A DNA stretch of 64,000 nt from Flavobacterium chungbukense (GTDB taxonomy: Bacteria > Bacteroidota > Bacteroidia > Flavobacteriales > Flavobacteriaceae): positions 496,001 to 560,000 of the forward strand of contig NZ_JAJGZV010000003.1 of the NCBI RefSeq assembly GCF_020805785.1, read 5' to 3'. This document shows, piece by piece, positions 54,234 through 62,979 of the stretch. The notes beneath the pieces were generated by a model. The model searched no databases. It was not told the origin of the DNA and worked only from the letters and a program-made list of their open reading frames with translations. How positions within the stretch are numbered: the first letter of the stretch is position 1; each line of letters opens with the position of its first letter. Both the position numbers and the translations under genes were made by a program.

Positions 54234-55871
54234 CTACATTTTTAAAATCGTTTTATATTCTGTTTGGTTATTTAATACACTAACTGCTCTTTTGATTTCC
54301 GAATTGTTTTTGATGTAAAACTGATACAAACCTTCTTGATATTGATATCTTTTAATCAATTCTTCCTGAATCATGTTTTTGATTTCTTTTTGGTTTTTAT
54401 CCAATAAAGTAGTTTCACTTTTTTCTAAAGCTGCCAATAATTGCTGATATTCTGGAGCAATAGTTTCATCAATTTTTTCATTTTTTGCTGCCGCTAAAGT
54501 ATTTCTCAGCGCCACTTCAGTTTCGGTATCAAAAGAGATTTTATTGGTTTTCAAAAATTGTTTGAAAGCAGTATAATCTGCATCTGAAATAGTGGGAATC
54601 TTATCTCCCAAATTCGGGTTTTTGTAATAATAAGTCGTTGCATAATCAAAAACACCATCGTTTTTAATTAAAGCCGTAGCAATCGGACTAGTTTTCGTTT
54701 CTTCTAGTTCAATATCTGGTAAAACACCTCCGCCATCATAAACCGTTCTTCCTTTTCTAGTTTTAAAAGCATTGAAATTCTTCGCATCGGTCTTTTGAGC
54801 AATTCCATTTTTGTCTTTATGCGCATAGTCCAAAGCTTGGATACATCTTCCAGAAGGTGTATAATATCTTGAAATTGTTACTTTTAATTGAGTTCCATAA
54901 GTCAAATCTACAGAACGTTGCACCAAACCTTTTCCGAAACTTCTGCTTCCAAGAACAACGGCACGATCCAAATCTTGTAAAGCGCCCGAAACAATTTCAG
55001 ATGCCGAAGCACTTCTTCCGTTTACTAAAATAGCCAATGGAATTTGAGTATCAACTGGTTCTTTCTGAGTTTTATAAGTATTATTGTGTTTTTCGATGCG
55101 AGATTTAGTTGTTACAATAACTTCGTTTTTAGGTACAAACAAATTACAAATGTCAATCGCTTCGTTTAATAAACCTCCAGGATTTCCTCGTAAATCTAAA
55201 ACGATTTGCGTTGCGCCGTCAGCTTTTAGTTTTTCAAGTGCTTCTTTTACTTCGTATGAAGCTTTTCTGCTAAAATGTGCCAAAACAATATATCCCGTTT
55301 TTTCATCGATTTTTCCGTAGAAAGGAACCGACTTGATATCCACTTCATCCAAAACCAAAACCGTCGTAAATGGTTTTCCTTGACGAAGATATTTGATATT
55401 GATTTTAGTGTTTTTTGTTCCTTTTAGTAATTGAGAAGCATCGTCTTTAAAATCGGCAATTAAAATGTCGCCAATTTGAATAATTTCATCACCCGCTTTT
55501 AATCCCGCTTTATCGGCTGGATAATTTTTATAAGGTTCACGAACAATTAAACGGTCTTTTTTTCTAGAAATTAAAGCGCCAATTCCGGTATATTCTCCAG
55601 TATTATTGATTTTGAAGTTAACAACATCCTGCTCGTTAAAGTAAACCGTGTACGGATCTAAACTTCCCAGCATGCTTTTGATGGCTTTATCCATCAAATC
55701 GCCCGGATTGGTTTCATCTACATAATTAGTGTTTACAGCTTTAAACAAAGTCGTAAAAATTTCGATCTGTTTGGCAATTTCAAAAAAATCTTCTTTAAAA
55801 CTGGTTCCAACAAACAACATTCCCGCAGCAGCCACAGGTATAATAAATTTCTTTTTGAAATACGGATACAT
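54234..55871 (-). CDS. S41-family C-terminal processing peptidase
   Basis: 545 residues with one N-terminal membrane segment (about 8-24), so it is anchored and faces the periplasm. A PDZ domain lies near residues 90-165 (GIGALISRKKDRLIVREPY, ADKAGLKAGDEIIQIGD). The protease core contains YIVLAHFSRKASYEVKEAL and QIVLDLRGNPGGLLNEAIDI. The catalytic serine is in NGRSASASEIVSG (287-291 region) and the lysine in SFGKGLVQ (near 314). Such proteases remove C-terminal tails or control murein hydrolases. Three bases separate it from the OmpA gene and two from the DUF4349 gene. Confidence 0.94.
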   Translation of the reverse strand: MYPYFKKKFIIPVAAAGMLFVGTSFKEDFFEIAKQIEIFTTLFKAVNTNYVDETNPGDLMDKAIKSMLGSLDPYTVYFNEQDVVNFKINNTGEYTGIGALISRKKDRLIVREPYKNYPADKAGLKAGDEIIQIGDILIADFKDDASQLLKGTKNTKINIKYLRQGKPFTTVLVLDEVDIKSVPFYGKIDEKTGYIVLAHFSRKASYEVKEALEKLKADGATQIVLDLRGNPGGLLNEAIDICNLFVPKNEVIVTTKSRIEKHNNTYKTQKEPVDTQIPLAILVNGRSASASEIVSGALQDLDRAVVLGSRSFGKGLVQRSVDLTYGTQLKVTISRYYTPSGRCIQALDYAHKDKNGIAQKTDAKNFNAFKTRKGRTVYDGGGVLPDIELEETKTSPIATALIKNDGVFDYATTYYYKNPNLGDKIPTISDADYTAFKQFLKTNKISFDTETEVALRNTLAAAKNEKIDETIAPEYQQLLAALEKSETTLLDKNQKEIKNMIQEELIKRYQYQEGLYQFYIKNNSEIKRAVSVLNNQTEYKTILKM

Positions 55872-55873
55872 GA

Positions 55874-56683
55874 TTATTCTTTTTTTCTTTTTAATCTTTT
55901 TCTAATAAAATAGGCGAATACAAAAAACAGGATGACAAATGGCCAAACGCTTAATAATGAAATAAATAAATCGGATAAACTGAAAAATCCAGATTTAATG
56001 GCGGTCCAAAGTTTGGAACCATATGATATTTTAACGCCTTCTTTTTGGGCAATTGTTTTATAAAATTCAATGGTAACGGTGCTCAAAGAAACTTGATTTT
56101 CTAAATATTTTAATTCCCCTTCTTTGGCTTCAATTTCTTCTCGAATCGCTGAAATCTGTTTTTCAATCTCTAAAATCTCACTGACTTTACTGGCTTTTTG
56201 TAAAATTTCAATATAACGATCTTCTAGTTTTTTCTTTGTTTTTAATCTGGAGGTGAGATCAATATATTGCGCCGTAACATCGGTAGCAGAAATGTCTTTA
56301 CGTTCAAAAAACGAAACTCCTTTCGAAATGGCATTTATAAATAGATCGAAATTTTGACTTGGAACTTTAACCGTAATATTTCTGTATAAAGTATTATAAT
56401 CTTTTCCTTCAGAATCATTTAAGATACTGCCTTGATTTGCTTTAATTGCGTTTTGGATTTGTTCAAAAGTCTTTTCGAGATCATCCGTTTCAAATTTAAT
56501 AGAAGCATTTTTAATTATTTTCTTCGGTACGTTTGGCAGATCTAAACCTGCGCTTTTATTAGCAGGAGTTATTTGTGCCATCGTGATACCCAGATTTTCA
56601 GCTTTTGCTTCAGCGGAAGCTTCACTTTTAGTGCAAGCTGAAATAAATAAAAAGAAAATGGACAAGAAGAAAATAGATCGCAT
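55874..56683 (-). CDS. DUF4349 membrane lipoprotein
   Basis: 269 residues. Lipoprotein signal MRSIFFLSIFFLFISAC. The DUF4349 domain begins near residue 55 (IIKNASIKFETDDLEKTFEQIQNAI) and continues with YRNITVKVPSQNFDLFINAI. A coiled coil of about 60 residues (LKTKKKLEDRYIEIL...EKQISAIREEIEAKEGELKYLENQV) follows, then a single C-terminal membrane helix (VWPFVILFFVFAYFI) with a basic tail. It is the usual layout of the family, whose function is unknown. It lies between rnpA and the S41 protease. Confidence 0.85.
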   Translation of the reverse strand: MRSIFFLSIFFLFISACTKSEASAEAKAENLGITMAQITPANKSAGLDLPNVPKKIIKNASIKFETDDLEKTFEQIQNAIKANQGSILNDSEGKDYNTLYRNITVKVPSQNFDLFINAISKGVSFFERKDISATDVTAQYIDLTSRLKTKKKLEDRYIEILQKASKVSEILEIEKQISAIREEIEAKEGELKYLENQVSLSTVTIEFYKTIAQKEGVKISYGSKLWTAIKSGFFSLSDLFISLLSVWPFVILFFVFAYFIRKRLKRKKE

Positions 56684-56753
56684 AAAATTTCAATTTAAAT
56701 CTAAAACTACGATTTTTTTGTCTAATTTGATTATTAATCTTACGTTTTGAGTT

Positions 56754-57158
56754 TTACGATTCTATTTTCTGTTCAGAATCGGGAGTTTTATTGATTTGAA
56801 GTGAAAATTTCTCAAACAATTGAATCATTTTGGTATTGATTTCTTCGTAAGATAATCGGTCTTTGGTCTGATAAAAAAGCATTATCGAATAGTTTTGATC
56901 GAGATTATCCAAAAGTAAATGTTTGTTTAAACGATAGGTTTCTCTCAAAACCCTTTTGAAGTAATTTCGATCAACTGCTTTCTTGAAATATTTCTTCGAA
57001 ACCGAAACGCCAATCTTGGTTCCTTCTTCTGAATTTTCTTCCGCTTGACGGTAAACCAAACGAAGCGGATATTTAGATACCGATTTACCATCAGAAAATA
57101 ATAATCCAATAATGGTTTTGCTTTTTAAACGCTCGTTTTTAGGGTAATTGAAGTTCAT
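56754..57158 (-). CDS. rnpA: Ribonuclease P protein component
   Basis: 134 residues. Protein subunit of RNase P, which trims the 5' leader of precursor tRNAs. The typical opening is NYPKNERLKSKTIIGLLFSDGK. The RNA-binding loop signature is VSVSKKYFKKAVDRNYFKRVLRETYR, equivalent to the family RNRxKR box. It is not beside rpmH in this window; the divergent neighbour is an acyltransferase gene. The TAnnTTTG element at 57190-57197 gives it its own promoter. Confidence 0.95.
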   Translation of the reverse strand: MNFNYPKNERLKSKTIIGLLFSDGKSVSKYPLRLVYRQAEENSEEGTKIGVSVSKKYFKKAVDRNYFKRVLRETYRLNKHLLLDNLDQNYSIMLFYQTKDRLSYEEINTKMIQLFEKFSLQINKTPDSEQKIES

Positions 57159-57189
57159 TTAATTCAGAAAAAATTTGCAAATTTTGCTA

Positions 57190-57197
57190 CAAAGGTA
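57190..57197 (-). promoter_or_regulatory. -7 element of rnpA
   Basis: On the minus strand TACCTTTG matches TAnnTTTG, 32 bases ahead of the rnpA ATG. Confidence 0.55.
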
Positions 57198-57257
57198 CAA
57201 TTAAACCAGAAAAACGGTTATTGTTTTTAATTTTAATAAGTCTAAAAATATATTTAT

Positions 57258-57265
57258 TACTTTTG
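57258..57265 (+). promoter_or_regulatory. -7 element of the acyltransferase-desaturase operon
   Basis: TACTTTTG matches TAnnTTTG, 19 bases ahead of the ATG at 57284. It diverges from the rnpA element 60 bases away. Confidence 0.55.
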
Positions 57266-57283
57266 CGCATTAATTTTTGAAGC

Positions 57284-58030
57284 ATGGAAAAAATTATATC
57301 TTATCCAATATCGGTAATTTACTATTTATTATTTGGTTTGTGTTTGGCTGTTTTTCATCCCATTCAATGGATTTGTTTAAATGTTTTTGGTTACCAGGCT
57401 CACAAAAAAAGTGTTGATTATTTAAACTTCTGCCTATTAAAATGTACAAATCTTGTTGGAACAAGGTATACAATTGAAAATCGAGAGACTATTCCGCAAG
57501 GAGTTCCAATCATTTTCGTGGCAAATCATCAAAGTATGTACGATATCGTGGCAATGATTTGGTACTTTAGACGTTTTCATTGTAAATTTGTAAGTAAGAA
57601 GGAATTAGGCAGCGGAATTCCGAGTGTTTCTTTTAATTTGAAATACGGCGGATCTGTCTTAATTGACCGAAAAGACCCTAAACAAGCGATACCAGTTATC
57701 AAAGGCTTGTCTGAATATATCGAAAAAAACACAAGATCTGCCGTTATTTTTCCAGAAGGAACAAGAAGTAAGACAGGAAAACCAAAAGAATTCGCTCAAA
57801 GCGGCTTAAAAATTCTATGCAAATATGCGCCATCTGCATATGTTGTACCGGTAAGTATTAATAATTCTTGGAAAATGGTAAAATTTGGTTTTTTTCCTGT
57901 TGGTTTAGGAAATCACCTGAAATTTACAGCGCATAAAGCCTTGGCTGTCAAAGATTATAAATTTGATGAGCTGATGGAGATTACTGAAAAAGCAGTTAAA
58001 GAAGGAATAAATGAGTATAAACAGGTTTAA
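57284..58030 (+). CDS. plsC: 1-acyl-sn-glycerol-3-phosphate acyltransferase (PlsC)
   Basis: 248 residues. N-terminal membrane segment (about 7-30). The HX4D box is NHQSMYD with His82 and Asp87. The lysine-rich VSKKELGSGIP segment follows, and the FPEGTRSKTG motif near residue 156 is the textbook form. This makes it a better candidate for the true lysophosphatidic-acid acyltransferase than the paralog at 12688. It is followed 46 bases later by an acyl-ACP desaturase, so membrane phospholipid acyl composition may be set by this pair. Confidence 0.9.
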   Translation: MEKIISYPISVIYYLLFGLCLAVFHPIQWICLNVFGYQAHKKSVDYLNFCLLKCTNLVGTRYTIENRETIPQGVPIIFVANHQSMYDIVAMIWYFRRFHCKFVSKKELGSGIPSVSFNLKYGGSVLIDRKDPKQAIPVIKGLSEYIEKNTRSAVIFPEGTRSKTGKPKEFAQSGLKILCKYAPSAYVVPVSINNSWKMVKFGFFPVGLGNHLKFTAHKALAVKDYKFDELMEITEKAVKEGINEYKQV

Positions 58031-58075
58031 GTTTTGGTGCGAGCTAAAACGTACAACCCAAATCTATAATAAGTA

Positions 58076-59068
58076 ATGTCTATAAAAAACATTAGATTAG
58101 AAGTAATGCAGTTTTTGGAGAAAAACGTGGATAGCTTCGTTGAACAGTATTTAATTCCAGTGGAAAAAATTTGGCAGCCGTCGGATTTTCTACCTAATTC
58201 TGAAGGAGAAAATTTCTTTGAAGAGGTAAAAGAATTACGCGAAATTGCTAAAGAACTTCCATATGATTTCTGGGTTACACTTGTTGGTGATACAATCACT
58301 GAAGAGGCTTTACCTACATATGAATCTTGGTTAATGGATGTCGAAGGCGTAAACCAAGTAGAAAATGGTGGAAACGGTTGGTCTAAATGGATCCGTCAAT
58401 GGACCGGAGAAGAAAACCGCCACGGAGATCTTTTGAATAAATACTTGTATTTGTCTGGTCGTGTGAATATGCGTGAAATCGAAATGACAACACAGCACTT
58501 AATCAACGACGGTTTTGATATTGGAACTGGATCTGACCCATACAAAAACTTTGTATACACTAGTTTTCAGGAATTAGCAACTTACGTTTCTCACAATAGA
58601 GTTTCGCAGATCGCAAAGAAATTTGGCGATAACAAGTTGTCTAAAATGTGTAAAATGATTGCAGGTGATGAAATGCGTCATCACCACGCATACAGCGAAT
58701 TTGTTACTAGAATTTTCCAAGTTGATCCAAGCGAAATGATGTTGGCTTTTCAATATATGATGAAGCAGAAAATCGTGATGCCAGCGCACTTCTTGAGAGA
58801 ATCTGGACAAAAAATAAGCACTGCTTTTGAGCAATTCTCAGATTCAGCGCAACGTATCGGAGTTTATACAGCTAATGATTATGTTGATATTATGCAGAAA
58901 TTAATCACTAAATGGGAAGTTGATAAAATCACCAATTTGACTGATGAAGCAGAAAAAGCACGTGATTACTTAATGAAATTACCAGCTCGTATGGCTAAAA
59001 TCTCAGAAAGAATTGTAATTCCGCAAGAATCGCACATCTTTAAATGGGTTGAACCAGCTAGATTGTAG
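58076..59068 (+). CDS. Acyl-ACP desaturase (ferritin-like, FA_desaturase_2)
   Basis: 330 residues, soluble. The di-iron ligands of stearoyl-ACP desaturase-like enzymes are visible: an ITEEALPTYE helix near 74-83, EENRHG at 112-117, and DEMRHHHAY at about 198-206 as the second ExxH pair. The enzyme should introduce a cis double bond into acyl-ACP with O2 and ferredoxin-type electrons. It lies after plsC on the same strand, probably co-transcribed; a long hairpin repeat follows the gene. Confidence 0.9.
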   Translation: MSIKNIRLEVMQFLEKNVDSFVEQYLIPVEKIWQPSDFLPNSEGENFFEEVKELREIAKELPYDFWVTLVGDTITEEALPTYESWLMDVEGVNQVENGGNGWSKWIRQWTGEENRHGDLLNKYLYLSGRVNMREIEMTTQHLINDGFDIGTGSDPYKNFVYTSFQELATYVSHNRVSQIAKKFGDNKLSKMCKMIAGDEMRHHHAYSEFVTRIFQVDPSEMMLAFQYMMKQKIVMPAHFLRESGQKISTAFEQFSDSAQRIGVYTANDYVDIMQKLITKWEVDKITNLTDEAEKARDYLMKLPARMAKISERIVIPQESHIFKWVEPARL

Positions 59069-59115
59069 ATTTTAGATTTCTGATTTTAGAGTTTAGGTAT
59101 GTGATTTGTGAAGCT

Positions 59116-59190
59116 TGTCCTCCTGAGCGAAGTCGAAGGATCTCATGCTAAATCAATACTATATGTCCTTCGACTTCGCTCAGGAAGACA
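59116..59190. repeat. Long palindromic intergenic repeat
   Basis: A 25-bp stem with one mismatch (59116-59140 with 59166-59190; core CCTGAGCGAAGTCGAAGGA) and a 25-base loop. This word family is common between genes of Bacteroidota. TTTTAGATTT repeats flank it. It may end transcription of the desaturase operon, but it has no T tract. The remainder of the 59069-59336 gap holds nothing else. Confidence 0.75.
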
Positions 59191-59336
59191 TAAAAACGAG
59201 AATTTGAAATTTTAGATTTTTCATTAAAAGCAACAATGTTGCTTTAGTATAAATTAAAATATATTTGTTGATTGTTGAAGGCTTTAAGTCTTTGATAATC
59301 AACATTTTTTTATAAAATGTAATTAAAAATAATTGG

Positions 59337-59990
59337 ATGAGTGCTTCAGAATTAATTATTAAAACAATTGTTTTCGTAAAAGAAAAACTAAACGATGCCG
59401 AAGGCGGACACGATTGGTTTCATATCGAACGTGTTTATAAAAACGCACTTTTGATTGCAAAAGATACGGACTGCGACACTACAGTTGTGCAATTGGGCGC
59501 TTTACTGCATGATATTGCAGACAGTAAATTTCATAACGGTGATGAAACTATTGGGCCAAAAACAGCAAGAGCTTTTTTAGAAGCTCAAAATGTTTGTGAG
59601 GATATAATAGCTCATGTGGTCAATATCATTGAAAATATCTCTTATAAAGGCGGAAATTTCGAAAAGAAGTTCTCTTCTGTCGAATTGGATATTGTACAAG
59701 ATGCGGATCGTTTGGATGCAATTGGAGCAATTGGAGTCGCAAGAGCGTTTAATTATGGCGGATTTAAAAACAGGGCTTTATATAATCCAGAAATTGCGCC
59801 GGTTACCAATATGACAAAAGAAGAGTATAAAAAGAACAATGCACCAACGATTAATCATTTCTATGAAAAGCTCTTACTTTTAAAAGATAAAATGAATACC
59901 GAAAAAGGAAAAGAAATCGCTGCCGAAAGACACCGTTTTATGGAATCTTTTCTAGCTCAGTTTTATGCAGAATGGGAAGGGGTGGAATAA
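59337..59990 (+). CDS. HD-domain phosphohydrolase
   Basis: 217 residues. Metal ligands of the HD superfamily are in order: His29 (HDWFHIERV), His58-Asp59 (LGALLHDIAD), and Asp about 122 (VQDADRLDAIGAIGVARAF). The closest pattern is the small YedJ/metal-dependent phosphohydrolase group; the natural nucleotide or phosphate substrate is unknown. It is a single gene; its 3' end is convergent with a 39-residue membrane protein gene. Confidence 0.9.
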   Translation: MSASELIIKTIVFVKEKLNDAEGGHDWFHIERVYKNALLIAKDTDCDTTVVQLGALLHDIADSKFHNGDETIGPKTARAFLEAQNVCEDIIAHVVNIIENISYKGGNFEKKFSSVELDIVQDADRLDAIGAIGVARAFNYGGFKNRALYNPEIAPVTNMTKEEYKKNNAPTINHFYEKLLLLKDKMNTEKGKEIAAERHRFMESFLAQFYAEWEGVE

Positions 59991-59992
59991 TC

Positions 59993-60112
59993 TTAATGGT
60001 ATTTCATCATAAAGTAAACCAGTAAGGAAGCACTTGTAAAACCTAATGTAAACCATAATAATCGGGCAACTCTATTGTCTCGAATTATTTCTGTTTTATT
60101 TCTATTGGCCAT
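59993..60112 (-). CDS. Small single-pass membrane protein (39 residues)
   Basis: Forty codons including the stop. The product starts MANRNKTEIIRDNRVARLL, has a hydrophobic helix (LWFTLGFTSASLLVYFMM) and ends KYH. The charge pattern (basic N-terminal part, one span) predicts an inner-membrane peptide. Its stop lies two bases beyond the HD gene stop on the opposite strand. No family is recognised. Confidence 0.5.
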   Translation of the reverse strand: MANRNKTEIIRDNRVARLLWFTLGFTSASLLVYFMMKYH

Positions 60113-60209
60113 TTCAATTAATTTTAGGCATCAAAAGTAGCTTTCAAAAAATATACAAATAATCTATCTAGGTTTAAAAAATAACATAAAAAGACATTTT
60201 TTGAAGAAT

Positions 60210-60252
60210 AAAAAAGCTTCACACGAATTTAAAATTCATGTGAAGCTTTTTT
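60210..60252. terminator. Bidirectional terminator
   Basis: AAAAAAGCTTCACA pairs with TGTGAAGCTTTTTT around a further GAATT/AATTC inner stem. Both flanks are A/T tracts, so it can stop transcription of the feo operon (minus strand) and any plus-strand read-through. Confidence 0.85.
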
Positions 60253-60307
60253 ATTGGTATTTTTAAACCTTAATACCTCAGAATCTCAGCACCTTAGAAC
60301 CTTGCAA

Positions 60308-60433
60308 CTAAGAACATCCACAATCAGTTCCATTACCGCAGTCTTTTTTCTTTTTCGATTTAAAGAAAAACTTTTTAATCAAAAAAGCAACGGCTAGTCC
60401 TAATATTATAAAGGCTATAATTTCTTGAAACAT
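60308..60433 (-). CDS. FeoB-associated Cys-rich membrane protein
   Basis: 41 residues. One membrane helix (IIAFIILGLAVAFLI), then a basic stretch (KKFFFKSKKKKD) and a short Cys cluster CGNGTDCGCS. This is the standard layout of the small FeoB-associated Cys-rich family found after feoB. It lies seven bases after the feoB stop on the same strand, so it is the third gene of the feo operon. Its cysteines may bind iron; that is inferred. Confidence 0.85.
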   Translation of the reverse strand: MFQEIIAFIILGLAVAFLIKKFFFKSKKKKDCGNGTDCGCS

Positions 60434-60439
60434 AACTTT

Positions 60440-62539
60440 TTATTTTAAAAGTTGATACGCAATTAATGCAGCAAAATAAGCCAATCCGCTCATGAAAACT
60501 AACTGCATTGCTGGCCATTTCCATGAATTGGTTTCTTTTTTAGTAATTGCTAATGTACTTGCACATTGCATCGCAAAAGCATAAAATAACAAAAGAGAAA
60601 TTCCTGTTGGAAAATCAAAGACTTTCTTTCCTGTTTCTGGGTGAACTTCTGCCTGCATTTTACTTTTTATGGTTGATTCATTATCAGAATCTCCGACACT
60701 ATAAATAGTTGCCAAAGTTCCAACAAAAACTTCACGTGCTGCAAACGAACTAATTAGCGCAATACCAATTTTCCAATCGTAACCGAGAGGCTCAATAACT
60801 GGTTCTATGGCGTGCCCCATTAATCCTATATATGAATTTTCTAGTTTTTGAGAATTGACTTCATTTTCAAACTGAGTTTCATCTAAAGTTGTATTTGCAA
60901 ATCTCTCTTTTACGATATTTTCGGCATCATTAAATTCTTTTCCAGGACCGTAAGAAGCTAAAAACCAAAGAATAATGGAAATTGCAAGAATGATCTTTCC
61001 AGCTCCAGCAATAAATGCTTTCGTTTTTTCTACTACATTGATTCCGACATTTTTAAAAAGCGGCATTTTATAACTTGGCATTTCAACCACAAAATAGGTC
61101 TTAGATTCCAATTTTAGAACTTTATTTAAAATATAAGCAGATAAAATTGCTGCAAAAAAGCCTAAAACATACAAAGCCATTAAGGTCAAACCTTGAACAT
61201 TCAGAAATCCAAAAATGCGTTTGCTAGGAACAACAAGAGAAATTATAATAGCATAAACGGGTAATCTTGCAGAACAAGTGGTGAACGGCGTTACTAAAAT
61301 AGTAATCAGACGTTCTTTCCAGTTTTCTATATTTCTTGTTGCCATGATTGCAGGAATTGCACATGCAGTTCCTGAAATTAATGGCACGACGCTTTTTCCT
61401 GAAAGCCCAAATCGGCGCATGATTTTATCCATTAAAAAGACCACGCGACTCATATAACCACTTTCTTCCAAAATCGAAATAAACAAGAACAACACGGCAA
61501 TTTGTGGAATGAAAATAACAACTCCGCCAATTCCTGGAATAATTCCCTGCGAAAGTAAATCAGTCAAAATTCCACTCGGCAATTCTTCTGCAACCCAGCT
61601 GCTTAATGAAGCAAAAGTACTGTCGATGAAATCCATTGGAATCGTTGACCAGCTAAAAATCGATTGGAATATTAAAAATAAAATCGCAAAGAAAATAAGG
61701 TAACCAAAAACTTTATGAGTTAAAACGCGATCTAGTTTAGCACGAATGTCTTTTGCCATTGAGGCATCAATCTTTAAACCTTCTTTTAAAACATCATTTA
61801 TAAATTGATATCTTTTGATGGTTTCTTTTTGCTGTAAGCGCTTTAATTCTGAATGTGATTTGGTAAATGTGCTTCGAACTTCATTTCGATCCAAATTAGA
61901 AAAATTGACATCTTGCGTAATAACAAGCCACAATTTGTACATTAATTGATTTGGAAAAGCGTGCTGTAACTTCTGAAAATATTCAGGATCAATTACAGAA
62001 GCATTTAGACATGGTTCGTGCGGAATGGTTTTATAAGAAACAATAAGTTCTTTTAATTGATCAATTCCTAAACCTTTTCTTGAACTTACTAAAGCAATTT
62101 TAGTTTTTAATTTTTCTTCTAAGTACGGAATGTCAAGGGTAATTCCTTTTCTTTCCATACGATCCGACATATTAATCACTAAAATCGTCGGAATTTCAAG
62201 ATCTTTTATTTGGGTGTAAATCAGTAAGTTTCTTTTCAGATTTTCAACATCTGTTACTACAACTGCTACATCCGGATATAATTTATCGTTTTTATTTAAT
62301 AAAAGTTCAATAACAACGCTTTCGTCCATCGAACTTGCATTCAAACTATACGTTCCAGGTAAATCAAGAATATTTGCTTTTACGTTATTGGGTAATTTAC
62401 AGAAACCCATTTTCTTTTCAACCGTAATTCCAGGATAATTTCCAACTTGCTGATTAAGACCCGTTAATTGATTAAAAACAGAAGTTTTTCCGGTATTTGG
62501 GTTTCCGATAAGGGCAACATTAATATTCTGAACGCTCAT
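60440..62539 (-). CDS. feoB: Ferrous iron transport protein B
   Basis: 699 residues. The N-terminal G domain has G1 GNPNTGKTS (residues 12-20), a YPGITVEKK G2 region, G3 LDLPGTYS and G4 NMSD. The rest is the polytopic channel with the Gate motifs (CAIPAIMATR, AIPAIMATRNIENWKERLI, CSARLPVY). It imports Fe(II) across the inner membrane. The feoA stop and the feoB start share one base (TAATG), so the two are translationally coupled. The C-terminus is complete and followed by the Cys-rich peptide gene. Confidence 0.96.
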   Translation of the reverse strand: MSVQNINVALIGNPNTGKTSVFNQLTGLNQQVGNYPGITVEKKMGFCKLPNNVKANILDLPGTYSLNASSMDESVVIELLLNKNDKLYPDVAVVVTDVENLKRNLLIYTQIKDLEIPTILVINMSDRMERKGITLDIPYLEEKLKTKIALVSSRKGLGIDQLKELIVSYKTIPHEPCLNASVIDPEYFQKLQHAFPNQLMYKLWLVITQDVNFSNLDRNEVRSTFTKSHSELKRLQQKETIKRYQFINDVLKEGLKIDASMAKDIRAKLDRVLTHKVFGYLIFFAILFLIFQSIFSWSTIPMDFIDSTFASLSSWVAEELPSGILTDLLSQGIIPGIGGVVIFIPQIAVLFLFISILEESGYMSRVVFLMDKIMRRFGLSGKSVVPLISGTACAIPAIMATRNIENWKERLITILVTPFTTCSARLPVYAIIISLVVPSKRIFGFLNVQGLTLMALYVLGFFAAILSAYILNKVLKLESKTYFVVEMPSYKMPLFKNVGINVVEKTKAFIAGAGKIILAISIILWFLASYGPGKEFNDAENIVKERFANTTLDETQFENEVNSQKLENSYIGLMGHAIEPVIEPLGYDWKIGIALISSFAAREVFVGTLATIYSVGDSDNESTIKSKMQAEVHPETGKKVFDFPTGISLLLFYAFAMQCASTLAITKKETNSWKWPAMQLVFMSGLAYFAALIAYQLLK

Positions 62540-62778
62540 TATAAATTGTTTTGGATAAGTTCAACTTCAATTTCACGAGCCGTTTCAATACGAATTGCAA
62601 CATGCGAACCGTTTATGTCTAAATATAAAGGATCGCCAAAAGGAGCAACCTGCAGCAATTCAACTAAGCTACCCGGCAGACAACCCATTTCTAATAATTT
62701 AAGTGGAATAAGATCGATATCAAAATCTTTGATAATGGCTTTTTCGCCTTTTTTCAGAGTGTGTATTGTATTTTGCAA
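62539..62778 (-). CDS. feoA: Ferrous iron transport protein A
   Basis: 79 residues, an SH3-like FeoA protein. The GEKAIIKDFDIDLIPLKLLEMGCLPGSLVELLQVAPFGDPLYLDINGSHVAIR order is complete (only its shape is meant here). FeoA is thought to help FeoB-driven iron uptake. It is the first gene of the operon, directly followed by feoB. A TAnnTTTG element lies 26-33 bases ahead. Confidence 0.94.
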   Translation of the reverse strand: MQNTIHTLKKGEKAIIKDFDIDLIPLKLLEMGCLPGSLVELLQVAPFGDPLYLDINGSHVAIRIETAREIEVELIQNNL

Positions 62779-62803
62779 GCTTATTTAGATTGAATTTAGA
62801 TTG

Positions 62804-62811
62804 CAAAAATA
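62804..62811 (-). promoter_or_regulatory. -7 element of the feo operon
   Basis: On the minus strand TATTTTTG matches TAnnTTTG, 26 bases before the feoA ATG. No clear Fur-type palindrome was seen in the 200-base gap. Confidence 0.5.
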
Positions 62812-62979
62812 GGTAATTATTATATATTTATGGGCATTTAATGCTTACACAAATGCTAAATGTTTCTAAAAATAAGGGATTAACCAAAGAAAAGGCAGTT
62901 TTAAAATCTTAATTTAGAAAATAAGCTATCCGTGTTAAAGATTTCAAAAATAGATTTCTAATAAATAATGCTTTAAAAA

